From contig CAAFQR010000185.1 in NCBI GenBank assembly GCA_900765165.1, forward strand, positions 1-24,183: a DNA stretch of 24,183 nt. Direction: 5' to 3'. This DNA is from Veillonellaceae bacterium (lineage in GTDB: Bacteria > Bacillota > Negativicutes > Veillonellales > Veillonellaceae). The notes below the pieces were generated by a model. It saw only the letters and a list, made by a program, of their open reading frames with translations, had not been told where the DNA came from and did no database searches. The translations under genes were made by a program, and so were the position numbers. Positions 16,233 through 23,257 of the stretch are shown in pieces; positions within the stretch are counted from its first letter, which is position 1, and every line of letters starts with the position of its first letter.

Positions 16233-16282
16233 ACTACCCCGTGTACTAATGGTGGAAATTTTCGCCATTTATTTCACGGAAA
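16219..16282. terminator. Nested hairpins at the arsA end, outer stem made of paired motif copies
   Basis: The outer arms are GTGAAATAAA (16224-16233, containing the arsA stop) and TTTATTTCAC (16268-16277), a perfect 10-bp inverted repeat. It extends to about 15 bp (TTTC/GAAA) with one mismatch. An inner hairpin, AATGGTGGA (16248-16256) with TTCGCCATT (16261-16269), is followed by TATTTC and could act as a weak rightward terminator. Confidence 0.6.
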
Positions 16283-16294
16283 TGAAAACTATTC

Positions 16295-16322
16295 TTGTAA
16301 ATATCAAAAGTTTTGCTACAAT
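16295..16322 (+). promoter_or_regulatory. Promoter of the exported protein at 16371, extended -10
   Basis: TTGTAA (16295-16300) and TACAAT (16317-16322) are 16 bp apart, with TGC just before the -10. The spacer contains ATATCAAAAGTTTTG, close to one side of the arsDA operator. A motif copy (16349-16357, minus) lies in the leader. Confidence 0.6.
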
Positions 16323-16370
16323 ATAGACAAGATGACTCAGGATTCGTTTTATTTCACTCGAGGTGATACT

Positions 16371-17213
16371 ATGAAGCGATTATGGACTGTGTTGGTGTTG
16401 ATTGTGGGTCTATGTGTGGCAATGCCGGCGACGGCGAGCGCCGAACGGGCTACGTGGAAGGATAAAAATGTAGATTTTAGCACGATTCAGACGGTTACTG
16501 TGCCGGATGATGCAGCGTGGCAGGCGGGGACGCATCCGTCAGATATTGATATCCTTAAGGTGCGCAATCGCATTGATGATACGACTACTAAAGCGTTGTC
16601 TAACTATAAGGTAACGATGTTGCCCGTAGCGGCGGCGCAGGACCAGAAGAATATTGAAGCCTTCACGCAAGAGGCTACGGAAAGCGCAGCAGCAGATAAC
16701 GCTGGCGTAACAGCGCCGAAAACGGCAGTAAATACCGGTGCCAATAGCACAGCTACCGCAACAACGAAGGTGGCGTCGCCTAAGGCACTGCCAAAGGTAG
16801 ATACGTCAGTGTCGCCTATAACGGATGCAGACGTGGCGAAAACAGAAGCGACGTTGGGCAGTGCAGATAAAACAGCTGCACCGGCTGATGCGCATGTTCA
16901 TATTAATATCACAAATTGGCAGTATCGCCAATACTGGGTGGAACCGCAGTTGTACACCACCTATCGCACGATGGTGCATTATGACCGCTGGGGCCATGCG
17001 TACTATTGGACCGTGCCGGTAGAACGGGTGGAACCGGGTTACTACGTGACCGTGGCGTACATGACGGCTCATTTTACGGTAACCGATGCGTCGGGCCATG
17101 TTATTTACGAAACCATTGATAGCCGGTCCGCCGACAAGGATCCGGTCGACATGTTTGGCCGCGCGTTGTCGCAGTTTTACAGTGAATTTAACTCGGTGGG
17201 CAAGCACAAATAA
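16371..17213 (+). CDS. Exported protein, possibly DUF4136-like (280 aa)
   Basis: The product has a Sec signal peptide (KRLWTVLVLIVGLCVAMPA) with probable cleavage after ASA near residue 24. ATG 16371 is preceded by GAGGTGAT; an earlier ATG at 16332 would bury the signal. The mature N-terminal part (about 25-85) and the C-terminal part (about 165-280) are separated by an Ala/Thr/Lys-rich linker. The C-terminal part is rich in Trp, Tyr and His (HINITNWQYRQYWVEPQ, then VHYDRWGHAYYW) and ends with HFTVTDASGHVIYETIDSR and DMFGRALSQF. This start-and-end pattern recalls DUF4136-type lipoproteins with an inserted linker, but the match is by eye only. It has its own promoter and terminator and is not obviously tied to ars. 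Confidence 0.65.
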   Translation: MKRLWTVLVLIVGLCVAMPATASAERATWKDKNVDFSTIQTVTVPDDAAWQAGTHPSDIDILKVRNRIDDTTTKALSNYKVTMLPVAAAQDQKNIEAFTQEATESAAADNAGVTAPKTAVNTGANSTATATTKVASPKALPKVDTSVSPITDADVAKTEATLGSADKTAAPADAHVHINITNWQYRQYWVEPQLYTTYRTMVHYDRWGHAYYWTVPVERVEPGYYVTVAYMTAHFTVTDASGHVIYETIDSRSADKDPVDMFGRALSQFYSEFNSVGKHK

Positions 17214-17221
17214 TTAAACAT

Positions 17222-17270
17222 AAAAGGGTGCTCTTGGTTGGCTTTTTAGGCCGGCCGATGAGCACCTTTA
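17222..17270 (+). terminator. Terminator after the 16371 gene
   Basis: AAAGG(G)TGCTC pairs with GAGCACCTTT (17259-17268) with one bulge, and GGTTGGC pairs with GCCGGCC inside. The T-tail is short. Confidence 0.65.
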
Positions 17271-17276
17271 AACATA

Positions 17277-17302
17277 TGTGAAATAAACACCCTGCAGGGA
17301 GG
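17277..17302 (+). repeat. Motif copy with extended flank, before the glycosylase gene
   Basis: TGTGAAATAAACACCCTGCA, then GGG, precedes the start of the glycosylase gene. A near twin, TGTGAAATGAACACCCTCCG then GGG, lies at 18191-18213 before the dehydrogenase gene. Both place CCCT-NN-GGGG-like dyads next to the motif. Confidence 0.55.
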
Positions 17303-17309
17303 CGATGTT

Positions 17310-17885
17310 GTGACAATCGAAGAAGTAATAGCGCAGCTAAAAGCAGATGTGCGCAATAAATCCTATACGGACCGCGGTATTGGGCCTGTGTTCCAGATCA
17401 ACGAACAGGCGCGTATTTTGCTCGTTGGCCAAGCACCGGGCGCAAAAGTAGAAGCGTCGGGTATACCTTTTCACGATAAATCCGGCGAAACGCTGATGAA
17501 ATGGCTAGGCGTGACGCCTGAGGTCTTCTACTCTGACAAGGTTGCCATTTTGCCCATGGATTTTTATTATCCCGGAAAAGGTAAAACCGGTGACTTGCCG
17601 CCGCGGAAGTTTATAGCCGATGAATACCATAAAGAGCTACGGGTATTAATGCCGCACATTGAACTGACAGTGCTCATTGGCAAATACGCTATGGACTACT
17701 ATTTAAAAGGCCGCATGGCGAAAAACTTAACGGAAACGGTACGCAACTTTGTAGCGTATTGTCCGGAATTCTTCCCCATTGTGCATCCGAGTCCTCTGAA
17801 CTTTCGGTGGCAAGCGAAGAACCCGTGGTTCTTAGAAGACGTAGTGCCTGTGTTAAAAGAGCGTGTAGCGAAATCGCTACGTTGA
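17310..17885 (+). CDS. Uracil-DNA glycosylase superfamily protein (191 aa)
   Basis: The protein belongs to the UDG fold, which removes uracil or related damaged bases from DNA. Motif A is GQAPG at 40-44 within ILLVGQAPGAKVEASGIPF, and motif B is HPSPLN at 159-164. It lacks the cysteines that ligate the iron-sulfur cluster of family 4 enzymes. The motif A variant lacks the acidic residue of classical Ung, so substrate and activity are uncertain. The start is GTG 17310 with GGGAGG 7 nt upstream; ATG 17305 is out of frame and stops after two codons. The stop overlaps a TTG of the downstream dehydrogenase remnant (TTGA). Confidence 0.8.
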   Translation: MTIEEVIAQLKADVRNKSYTDRGIGPVFQINEQARILLVGQAPGAKVEASGIPFHDKSGETLMKWLGVTPEVFYSDKVAILPMDFYYPGKGKTGDLPPRKFIADEYHKELRVLMPHIELTVLIGKYAMDYYLKGRMAKNLTETVRNFVAYCPEFFPIVHPSPLNFRWQAKNPWFLEDVVPVLKERVAKSLR

Positions 17886-18118
17886 ATCATTTCATAGCAA
17901 ATATCCTTGGTTGCGACGTAGACGACGTATATGAAGAACTGGAAAAGCTACTGAACACGATTCTGCCGAAGAAGGCCCTTCACGAATACGGTGTAACGGA
18001 ACCGGAATTAGCCGAATTTGCTAAGTCTGTTATTGAGAACCAGCAGCGCCTCTTGAAACACAACTTCGTGCCCTTCGATTACGATGATGTGTACGGTATT
18101 TACAAAAAGTTGTATTAA
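17882..18118 (+). pseudogene. 3' remnant of an iron-containing alcohol dehydrogenase
   Basis: The frame encodes about 78 residues that look like only the C-terminal helical end of a group III Fe-dependent alcohol dehydrogenase (butanol or 4-hydroxybutyrate dehydrogenase type). Recognisable parts are ILGCDVDDVYEELEKLL, LPKKALHEYGVTEPELAEFA and NQQRLLKHNFVPFDYDDVYG. The NAD-binding domain and metal histidines are absent, and upstream sequence is the glycosylase gene in another frame. A TTG at 17882 overlapping the glycosylase stop could allow coupled translation, but there is no ribosome site. I read it as a deletion scar where the 5' 80 percent was lost. The family match is from memory of the C-terminal pattern. 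Confidence 0.65.
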
Positions 18119-18136
18119 TCCTTACATTTATTGAGA

Positions 18137-18165
18137 TGGAAAAACGGCCACACAAGTTCTATAAT
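18137..18165 (+). promoter_or_regulatory. Promoter of the dehydrogenase gene
   Basis: TGGAAA (18137-18142) and TATAAT (18160-18165) are 17 bp apart. The leader of about 70 nt contains the GTGAAATGA copy at 18192-18200 and ends in GAGGAG (18231-18236). Confidence 0.55.
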
Positions 18166-18244
18166 AGAGTACGTAGACAGTAAACAAAAATGTGAAATGA
18201 ACACCCTCCGGGGCGCATTGTGTAAAAGGTGAGGAGATAGACTT

Positions 18245-19198
18245 ATGGCCATCAAAACAAGAAAAGTGGGTATTATTGGAGCAGGAAATGTAGGTTCTCA
18301 TGTTGGTTTGCAGTTAGCGGTACAGGGCTTGTGCGACGAAATCGTGTTTTACGATGTTAAGCACGACAAATCCTATGGCGAAGCGCTGGATTTATTGGAT
18401 GCTGTTAGTTACCAGCCGCACCACGTAGAAGCTTATGCCGGCACCATTGACGATATGAAGGATGCGGACATTTTGATCAATGCATCAGGCAATCCGCGCG
18501 AAGAACATCAGAATCGCTTAGACATGTTGGAAGGCGCTGTGAAGACCAGCAACGAATTTATTCCGTTTATTCAGAAATCCGGCTTTGATGGCATTATCAT
18601 CTCCATTTCCAATCCGTGTGATGTTATCGCCCAGTACTTGCAGTACAAATTGGATTGGCCGAAGGAAAAACTCATCGGCTCCGGTACGGCCCTTGATTCG
18701 GCGCGCTTGCAGATGTATTTATCGGAACAGCTGAAGGTTAACCGTCGCTCCTTGACGGCGTACTTGTTAGGTGAACACGGCGATTCCTCTATGATTCCGT
18801 GGAGCCATGTGCGCGTAGCCGGCAAAACCTTGGACGAATTATTGGAAGAAAAACCGGAAATGTACCAGATGGATTCCAAAGAAATGGTGCTTCAGAAAGT
18901 ACGCGAAGAAGGCAATGTGATCAACCAGAGCAAGGGCTGCACCGAATTCGGCGTGTCGTCGGCGACGGCTGAATTGGTACGTGCTATTTATCATAACGAA
19001 CACAAAATCTTGCCGTGCTCCGTATACCTCGATGGTCAGTATGGCGTAAAAGACACCTATGCATCCGTGCCGGTAAAAGTAGGCAAAGACGGCGTGGAAG
19101 ATGTTATCGAACTGCGCTTAACCGTTGAAGAATCGGCGGAATTCCATAAATCGGTGGACATTTTGAAAGCACATTTCAATAAAGCCTTGGATTTATAA
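18245..19198 (+). CDS. L-lactate/malate dehydrogenase family, probably malate dehydrogenase (317 aa)
   Basis: This NAD-dependent 2-hydroxyacid dehydrogenase has the Rossmann motif GAGNVGS (12-18), the catalytic GEHGDSS histidine, the LDSAR segment with the Asp/Arg pair, and the substrate-binding Arg91 (NRLDML). In the specificity loop, the residue six positions before that Arg is Arg85, where lactate dehydrogenases have Gln and malate dehydrogenases have Arg. The loop (SGNPREEHQNR) is atypical and could be one residue longer, so this is suggestive only. The convergent neighbour is fumarase, which fits oxaloacetate-malate-fumarate conversion. An L-2-hydroxyisocaproate dehydrogenase-like role is another option. 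GAGGAG lies 8 nt before ATG 18245. Confidence 0.8.
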   Translation: MAIKTRKVGIIGAGNVGSHVGLQLAVQGLCDEIVFYDVKHDKSYGEALDLLDAVSYQPHHVEAYAGTIDDMKDADILINASGNPREEHQNRLDMLEGAVKTSNEFIPFIQKSGFDGIIISISNPCDVIAQYLQYKLDWPKEKLIGSGTALDSARLQMYLSEQLKVNRRSLTAYLLGEHGDSSMIPWSHVRVAGKTLDELLEEKPEMYQMDSKEMVLQKVREEGNVINQSKGCTEFGVSSATAELVRAIYHNEHKILPCSVYLDGQYGVKDTYASVPVKVGKDGVEDVIELRLTVEESAEFHKSVDILKAHFNKALDL

Positions 19199-19279
19199 TC
19201 GAGAAATAGAATAGAGATATAGACAAAGGCGTAGCATCCTCACTGTGAACGGTAAGGGCGGCTTGCACTGGGGCAAAGC

Positions 19280-19332
19280 AAAAAGAGCTACCATACAGCG
19301 AAGATATTCTTCACTGCGTGGTAGCTCTTTTC
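19280..19332. terminator. Bidirectional terminator between the dehydrogenase and fumarase
   Basis: AAAAGAGCTACCA (19281-19293) pairs perfectly with TGGTAGCTCTTTT (19319-19331). The stem continues inside with CAG/CTG and GAAGA/TCTTC around a TAT loop. A-runs on the left and T-runs on the right serve both convergent genes. The rest of 19199-19430 shows no gene. Confidence 0.9.
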
Positions 19333-19430
19333 AATAACGGTATTCAGTAATTACTAGGTTGTGTGCTATGTTGGATGTTTATTTCAAAAGAAAGGATTCT
19401 CAAAAATTCGAGCGAGGAGTGTAGCTCAGA

Positions 19431-20786
19431 TTATTTCATACGAACGGCTTCGTCAAACTGTTCGGCAGTCATCAATTTCTTTTCCAAGATGATTTCTTTG
19501 ATGGACGTGTCGCGTTTGAAGGCTTCCTTAACGACAGCGGCGCTCTTATCGTAACCGATGTACGGCGTTAAGGACGTAGCTACCATCAAGGACTGTTCCA
19601 CGAAGAATTTCAATTTCTTCGGAATGAATTCGACGCCGTCGATGCAGTGTTTTGTGAACGAATCCATAGCATCAGCCAAGAGGCGGGTGGTTTCAACGAA
19701 GTCATAAATCATAATCGGCATGTACACATTCAACTGGAACGCACCGCTACCAGCGCAGAGCTGCATGGTGGTGTTGATGCCGAAGACCTGAGCGCATACC
19801 ATGGTTAAGGCTTCGCACTGCGTCGGGTTTACCTTACCAGGCATGATGGACGAACCCGGTTCATTAGCCGGCAAGCTCCATTCGCCGTAGCCGCAACGCG
19901 GGCCGGAACCTAAGTAACGAACGTCGTTGGCAATTTTGAACAACGTCGTAGCCAAGGTATTCAAAGCGCCGTGAGCCATCATGAACGCATCCTTCATGGA
20001 CAAGCCGTGGAATTTGTTGTTGTGAACGCGGAACGGAGCGCCTAAAACTTCAGGCAATACCTTGTCCATCGTGTCCAAGTAACCCTTCGGCGTGTTAACA
20101 CCGGTACCAACGGCGGTGCCGCCCAATGGCACATCCAGCAAATAATCGGCATTGGCGACGATCATCTTTTTAGCGGTTTCCAAAGCGTCAACGTAAGCGC
20201 TGATTTCTTGGTCAACCATGATGAACGTAGCATCCTGCAAATGGGTACGACCAACCTTCTGGAGGCCTTTGCCCTTTTCCTGTAATTTCTTAAACGAAGC
20301 AATCAAACCGTCCAACGCCGGCAACACGCGGGTGTTGATTTCGCGGTACGCGCAAATATGCATAGCCGTTGGGAACGTATCGTTCGTACTCTGGCTGCGG
20401 TTTACATCGTCATTCGGATGAAGCGGCAAGTCCGCGTTCAACTGTTTTGCGCGATGAGAAATAACTTCATTTACATTCATGTTAGTCTGCGTGCCGGAAC
20501 CGGTCTGGAAGACGCACAGCGGGAATTCTTCGTCCCATTTCCCGGCTTCTATTTCATCTACTACACGGCCGATGAGGTCAGCTTTTTCCTGTGAAATAAC
20601 GCCTAATTTAGCGTTTGTAATCGCGCACGCTTTCTTAACCAGCGCCAATGCCTTTACCTGTTCCAAAGGCATCTTATGCGTACCAATCTTGAAGTTGTTA
20701 AATGAACGTTGCGTTTGCGGTCCATAAATACGACGAGCGTCGACTTCTACAGGGCCCATAGAATCATATTCAGTTCTTGTTTCCAT
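19431..20786 (-). CDS. fumC: Fumarate hydratase class II (451 aa)
   Basis: FumC interconverts L-malate and fumarate without an iron-sulfur cluster, as a cytoplasmic tetramer. The protein is near the usual length of about 460. It carries GSGTQTNMNVNEVI and the TNDTFPTAMHI substrate region, the active-site GRTHLQDA histidine, and the superfamily signature GSSIMPGKVNP with the catalytic serine loop. Aspartase is related, but the signature variants and neighbouring malate-type dehydrogenase favour fumarase. On the minus strand AGGAGG lies 8 nt before the ATG (20784-20786). It has its own consensus promoter and shares a terminator with the convergent dehydrogenase. Its last three codons and stop (CGT ATG AAA TAA) include a TGAAATAA motif copy. 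Confidence 0.92.
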   Translation of the reverse strand: METRTEYDSMGPVEVDARRIYGPQTQRSFNNFKIGTHKMPLEQVKALALVKKACAITNAKLGVISQEKADLIGRVVDEIEAGKWDEEFPLCVFQTGSGTQTNMNVNEVISHRAKQLNADLPLHPNDDVNRSQSTNDTFPTAMHICAYREINTRVLPALDGLIASFKKLQEKGKGLQKVGRTHLQDATFIMVDQEISAYVDALETAKKMIVANADYLLDVPLGGTAVGTGVNTPKGYLDTMDKVLPEVLGAPFRVHNNKFHGLSMKDAFMMAHGALNTLATTLFKIANDVRYLGSGPRCGYGEWSLPANEPGSSIMPGKVNPTQCEALTMVCAQVFGINTTMQLCAGSGAFQLNVYMPIMIYDFVETTRLLADAMDSFTKHCIDGVEFIPKKLKFFVEQSLMVATSLTPYIGYDKSAAVVKEAFKRDTSIKEIILEKKLMTAEQFDEAVRMK

Positions 20787-20857
20787 TTTGAAAACCTCCT
20801 CAATACTATCCGGTGTATATGTAGTCTTGATAATTACTCTCTTTATCGGACAACTAT

Positions 20858-20886
20858 ATTATAGACCCAAAAGGATAAAAAGTCAA
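20858..20886 (-). promoter_or_regulatory. Consensus promoter of fumC
   Basis: Read on the minus strand, TTGACT (20886-20881) and TATAAT (20863-20858) are 17 bp apart. GATAATTA (20829-20836) and TAATTATC (20900-20907) form an inverted repeat flanking the promoter that could be a regulator site, at low confidence. Confidence 0.85.
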
Positions 20887-21004
20887 TCAATTTTGAAAAT
20901 AATTATCGGTAACATATTGGATTGGTATAAAAGTGGGTGCAATCGATTCGCTGTATGCATGGTTTGAAATACGCTGTTGAAATAAAAAGCCTCAACATAG
21001 AAAG

Positions 21005-21032
21005 AGCCAGACACTTGGGAAAATGTCTGGCT
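21005..21032 (-). terminator. Terminator of the leftward LUD-DUF1294 pair
   Basis: AGCCAGACA (21005-21013) and TGTCTGGCT (21024-21032) form a perfect 9-bp stem with a 10-nt loop. On the minus strand CTTTCT follows, and a further T-rich stretch lies near 20985. Confidence 0.75.
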
Positions 21033-21048
21033 AACGGTTTGTATGAAG

Positions 21049-21387
21049 TTAAAAGCGCATCATGTGCTGCATGCCTAAAAAGCTGAGCAATAGAATGTGA
21101 AATAACAGGATCAGCGGCACGCCAAGGTTGAATTTTACGTGGCGCGTTTTGTGCCGGAATACCATCATGGCGAGCAAGGCGCCCACACTGCCACCGGCGA
21201 AAGCACTGAGCAATAATCGTGCTTCCGGCACGCGCCAGCCGTGGCGAATGGCTTGGTATTTATCATAACCGTACAGGCAAAATGTCCAAATGTTGATAAG
21301 CAGAATGTAAATGCCGAGGCCGGTTATGTTTTGGAACGACATATGGTGCAGAAACGGGAAATTGTATAGTAAGTGATGTAAATTCAT
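21049..21387 (-). CDS. DUF1294 small membrane protein (112 aa)
   Basis: This is a small inner-membrane protein of unknown function. It has a hydrophobic helix (about 24-42), then the family hallmarks YDKYQAIRHGWRVPEARLL, a glycine-rich segment (FAGGSVGALLAMMVFRHKT) and a second hydrophobic stretch (LGVPLILLFHILLLSFLG). These match DUF1294. The start at 21387 is only 3 bp after the stop of the LUD gene, so the pair is cotranscribed and probably coupled. The nearest AGGAG is about 17 nt upstream, further than ideal. Met16 is an alternative start, but it has no ribosome site. Confidence 0.8.
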   Translation of the reverse strand: MNLHHLLYNFPFLHHMSFQNITGLGIYILLINIWTFCLYGYDKYQAIRHGWRVPEARLLLSAFAGGSVGALLAMMVFRHKTRHVKFNLGVPLILLFHILLLSFLGMQHMMRF

Positions 21388-21390
21388 GGT

Positions 21391-22002
21391 CTAGAAACCA
21401 AGCTCCTCTCCGATGATGAGGACTTCCATGGCTTTGGTGTTGCGCATCTTTTTGAAATGAATGGTCATGGCGTTGCAGATGCGGTCGGTGGCACTGCAGT
21501 CGTAGCATTTCATTTCAGGGGCGCGGGCACATGGATTGTCCGGATATTTGCGTTTTGAATTCAGCGGCGCCGCGATGTTGCGGGCGCGATAAATAGCCTC
21601 CTCGAGGGTGGGCCGAATCTTGTTGATGCCAATGACAAAATACACCTTTTCCGAGCCGAACAGCGTGCCGGCTACGCGGTTGCCGGTGCCGTCGATGTTC
21701 ACAATTTCGCCTTGCTCCGACATGGCGTTGGCAGAGCTAATGAAAATCTCACGCAAGAGCGTGCGTTTTGCCACATCTCTGAATTTTTCGCCAGGCAGCG
21801 GATGCACCGGGTCCACTACATCGTTTTCTTGGGATAGCCGGTCATAGGCGCCCATGGCCGCCAGCGTCGCCGAATCACCAAGGCCAATCGTGCGGCCCTT
21901 CAGCTCTGCGGCGAGATAATCCATGGCTTCTTCTTTGGTGTTGAAATAATGCGCCTCATAACGGCGGCGTTTCAAGTTAGTAAGAATACGATCAATATCC
22001 AT
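21391..22002 (-). CDS. LUD-domain protein (lactate-utilization/YkgG-like, 203 aa)
   Basis: The protein is a LUD (DUF162) domain member related to LutC/YkgG, a family tied to L-lactate oxidation but with many unassigned stand-alone forms. Visible blocks are IGLGDSATLAAMGAYDRL, LLREIFISSANAMSEQGEIV, IDGTGNRVAGTLFG and VGINKIRPTLEEAI. The C-terminal cysteine cluster (NPCARAPEMKCYDCSATDRI, then CN) is typical of this stand-alone subfamily and might bind a metal. No lutA or lutB is adjacent, so a Lut complex role is not supported here. AGGAGGTG precedes ATG (22000-22002, minus strand) by about 5 nt. Confidence 0.82.
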   Translation of the reverse strand: MDIDRILTNLKRRRYEAHYFNTKEEAMDYLAAELKGRTIGLGDSATLAAMGAYDRLSQENDVVDPVHPLPGEKFRDVAKRTLLREIFISSANAMSEQGEIVNIDGTGNRVAGTLFGSEKVYFVIGINKIRPTLEEAIYRARNIAAPLNSKRKYPDNPCARAPEMKCYDCSATDRICNAMTIHFKKMRNTKAMEVLIIGEELGF

Positions 22003-22092
22003 ATGGCACCTCCTAGGGAAAACGTTTTACTAGGTTAATCATACTATATTGAGGAGGAAAATTATAGGGATGAAAAGGTAGCTTGAATTGCG

Positions 22093-22122
22093 TTGGTAAT
22101 TATTATTTAACATTGCTATAAT
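22093..22122 (+). promoter_or_regulatory. Promoter of the 22187 gene, extended -10
   Basis: TTGGTA (22093-22098) and TATAAT (22117-22122) are 18 bp apart, with TGC preceding the -10. Confidence 0.65.
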
Positions 22123-22186
22123 GAGAACAGAAATATACATGTTGTTTACAGTGTTGGTATTAGCATAGAAAAGAAGGCGTAGTGGA

Positions 22187-23227
22187 ATGAGTTTTAGTAA
22201 GAATCGGGGAACTTTGAAATTAGTAGTTGGGATGCTATTAGCTGGTGCAGTTGCATTGACGAGTACGCCGGCGATGGCGAAGTTTGTGGCAGTAGATAAT
22301 CAAGAAACGGCGGTTGCTACAGATAATCAAGATGTTAACCAGACGACAGCTAAAAAATCAGTATCTGTAAAAATTGGTGGTGATGAAGATAATCCAATGT
22401 TACAGGTCGTATCAGGGGATGAGGTTGTTTGGCAAAAGATGTTGCCACCTGAAAAAGTATCGTCCTATGGTCTTTTAGAGACTATTAAAGATGATAATAA
22501 CCGTCTATTCTATATTGTTGGTGCCTCCGGATACACGACTGCGTACTATGGTACTCAAGAAGACTCCAAAAGAGTAAGCTCTCAATATATTATTGGAGAA
22601 AATCCAACTACTAATGCATGGAAAGAATACGTTAATGTTAACAATTATTATTTCCCGGGAGAATATAATAGTCCCGAATTTACAATTAGATATGGCGAAT
22701 TAATTCTTCGGTCAGGTCATGGTCCATACTATTATGCGTATCAGTTAGATTATGACTCTGATAAAGATGCATTTACTTATAAAGACTTGGGCAAAATGGA
22801 AGTTCCGTATTTTAATAGTGCATTAGCATTCAATCCACGTTATCGTCCAATATATGCACATATGGATGTGGAAGAATATTTAGATGTGTATTCAATTAAA
22901 ACCGAGTATGAAGATTCAGATACATGGATTTTTACGGCTCGTAGTGTGAGTGCGCTTCGTGGTTCGGATACCTTGTTGGATAATAATCGTAATCCGGTAA
23001 AATATGAAATTAATCGTAGCACTAAGCAAGCATGGTACTATGATGTGTGGAATCATAATAAAACAGGATGGGTTTTATTGGACCCAGAACGATCAAGTAT
23101 GGGCTATCAAGGTATTTTCTTTACGACCGTTAACTGGGCAAGTAAGATTCACAATGGGTTCTTTTTATATCCTGATAATTATGCTGTTCAGGGCGCAGCT
23201 AATGATTATAAAGGACCGGAAAAGTAA
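22187..23227 (+). CDS. Exported protein of unknown function (346 aa)
   Basis: The N-terminus is a Sec signal peptide (GTLKLVVGMLLAGAVALTST, cleavage near AMA-KF). A Gln/Asn/Thr-rich spacer leads to a mature domain rich in Tyr, Trp and Asp. It has several VxxNNYYFPGEY-like and YYYAYQLDYDSDKD segments, which suggest an all-beta extracellular domain. I recognise no family. AAGAAGG lies upstream of ATG 22187, with a strong promoter above. The stop is 30 bp before the next gene, so the two are probably cotranscribed. Similar exported Tyr/Asp-rich proteins occur as hypothetical genes in Negativicutes, from memory and unverified. Confidence 0.7.
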   Translation: MSFSKNRGTLKLVVGMLLAGAVALTSTPAMAKFVAVDNQETAVATDNQDVNQTTAKKSVSVKIGGDEDNPMLQVVSGDEVVWQKMLPPEKVSSYGLLETIKDDNNRLFYIVGASGYTTAYYGTQEDSKRVSSQYIIGENPTTNAWKEYVNVNNYYFPGEYNSPEFTIRYGELILRSGHGPYYYAYQLDYDSDKDAFTYKDLGKMEVPYFNSALAFNPRYRPIYAHMDVEEYLDVYSIKTEYEDSDTWIFTARSVSALRGSDTLLDNNRNPVKYEINRSTKQAWYYDVWNHNKTGWVLLDPERSSMGYQGIFFTTVNWASKIHNGFFLYPDNYAVQGAANDYKGPEK

Positions 23228-23257
23228 GCAGGAGAAGTTGTGTTTCGAGGTGAAAAA

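Larger units (their letters stand above)
18..21949. repeat. Dispersed short motif TGAAATRA / TGTGAAATRAAC
   Basis: I count at least 25 copies of the core TGAAATRA by eye. Plus strand starts: 18, 440, 3975, 5418, 6008, 13253, 16225, 17279, 18193, 20592, 20978, 21098, 21453, 21942. Minus strand (left ends): 51, 368, 5147, 8215, 13519, 16269, 16349, 17887, 19379, 19431, 21510. Twelve have G before the core (GTGAAATRA): 368, 439, 5147, 6007, 13519, 16224, 16269, 16349, 17278, 18192, 20591, 21097. Six match the 12-mer TGTGAAATRAAC: 366, 438, 13516, 16223, 17277 and 18191 (left ends). From base composition about 2 core copies would be expected. Copies lie in both intergenic and coding DNA, on both strands. 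The role is unknown; a DNA-uptake-like signal is the favoured inference. Confidence 0.7.

Noticed and set aside
22019..22028. Palindrome AAAACGTTTT upstream of the LUD gene as a CcpA cre site
   Set aside because: The outer cre positions do not match the consensus (TGNAANCGNTNNCA), and a 10-bp AT-rich palindrome is weak evidence.
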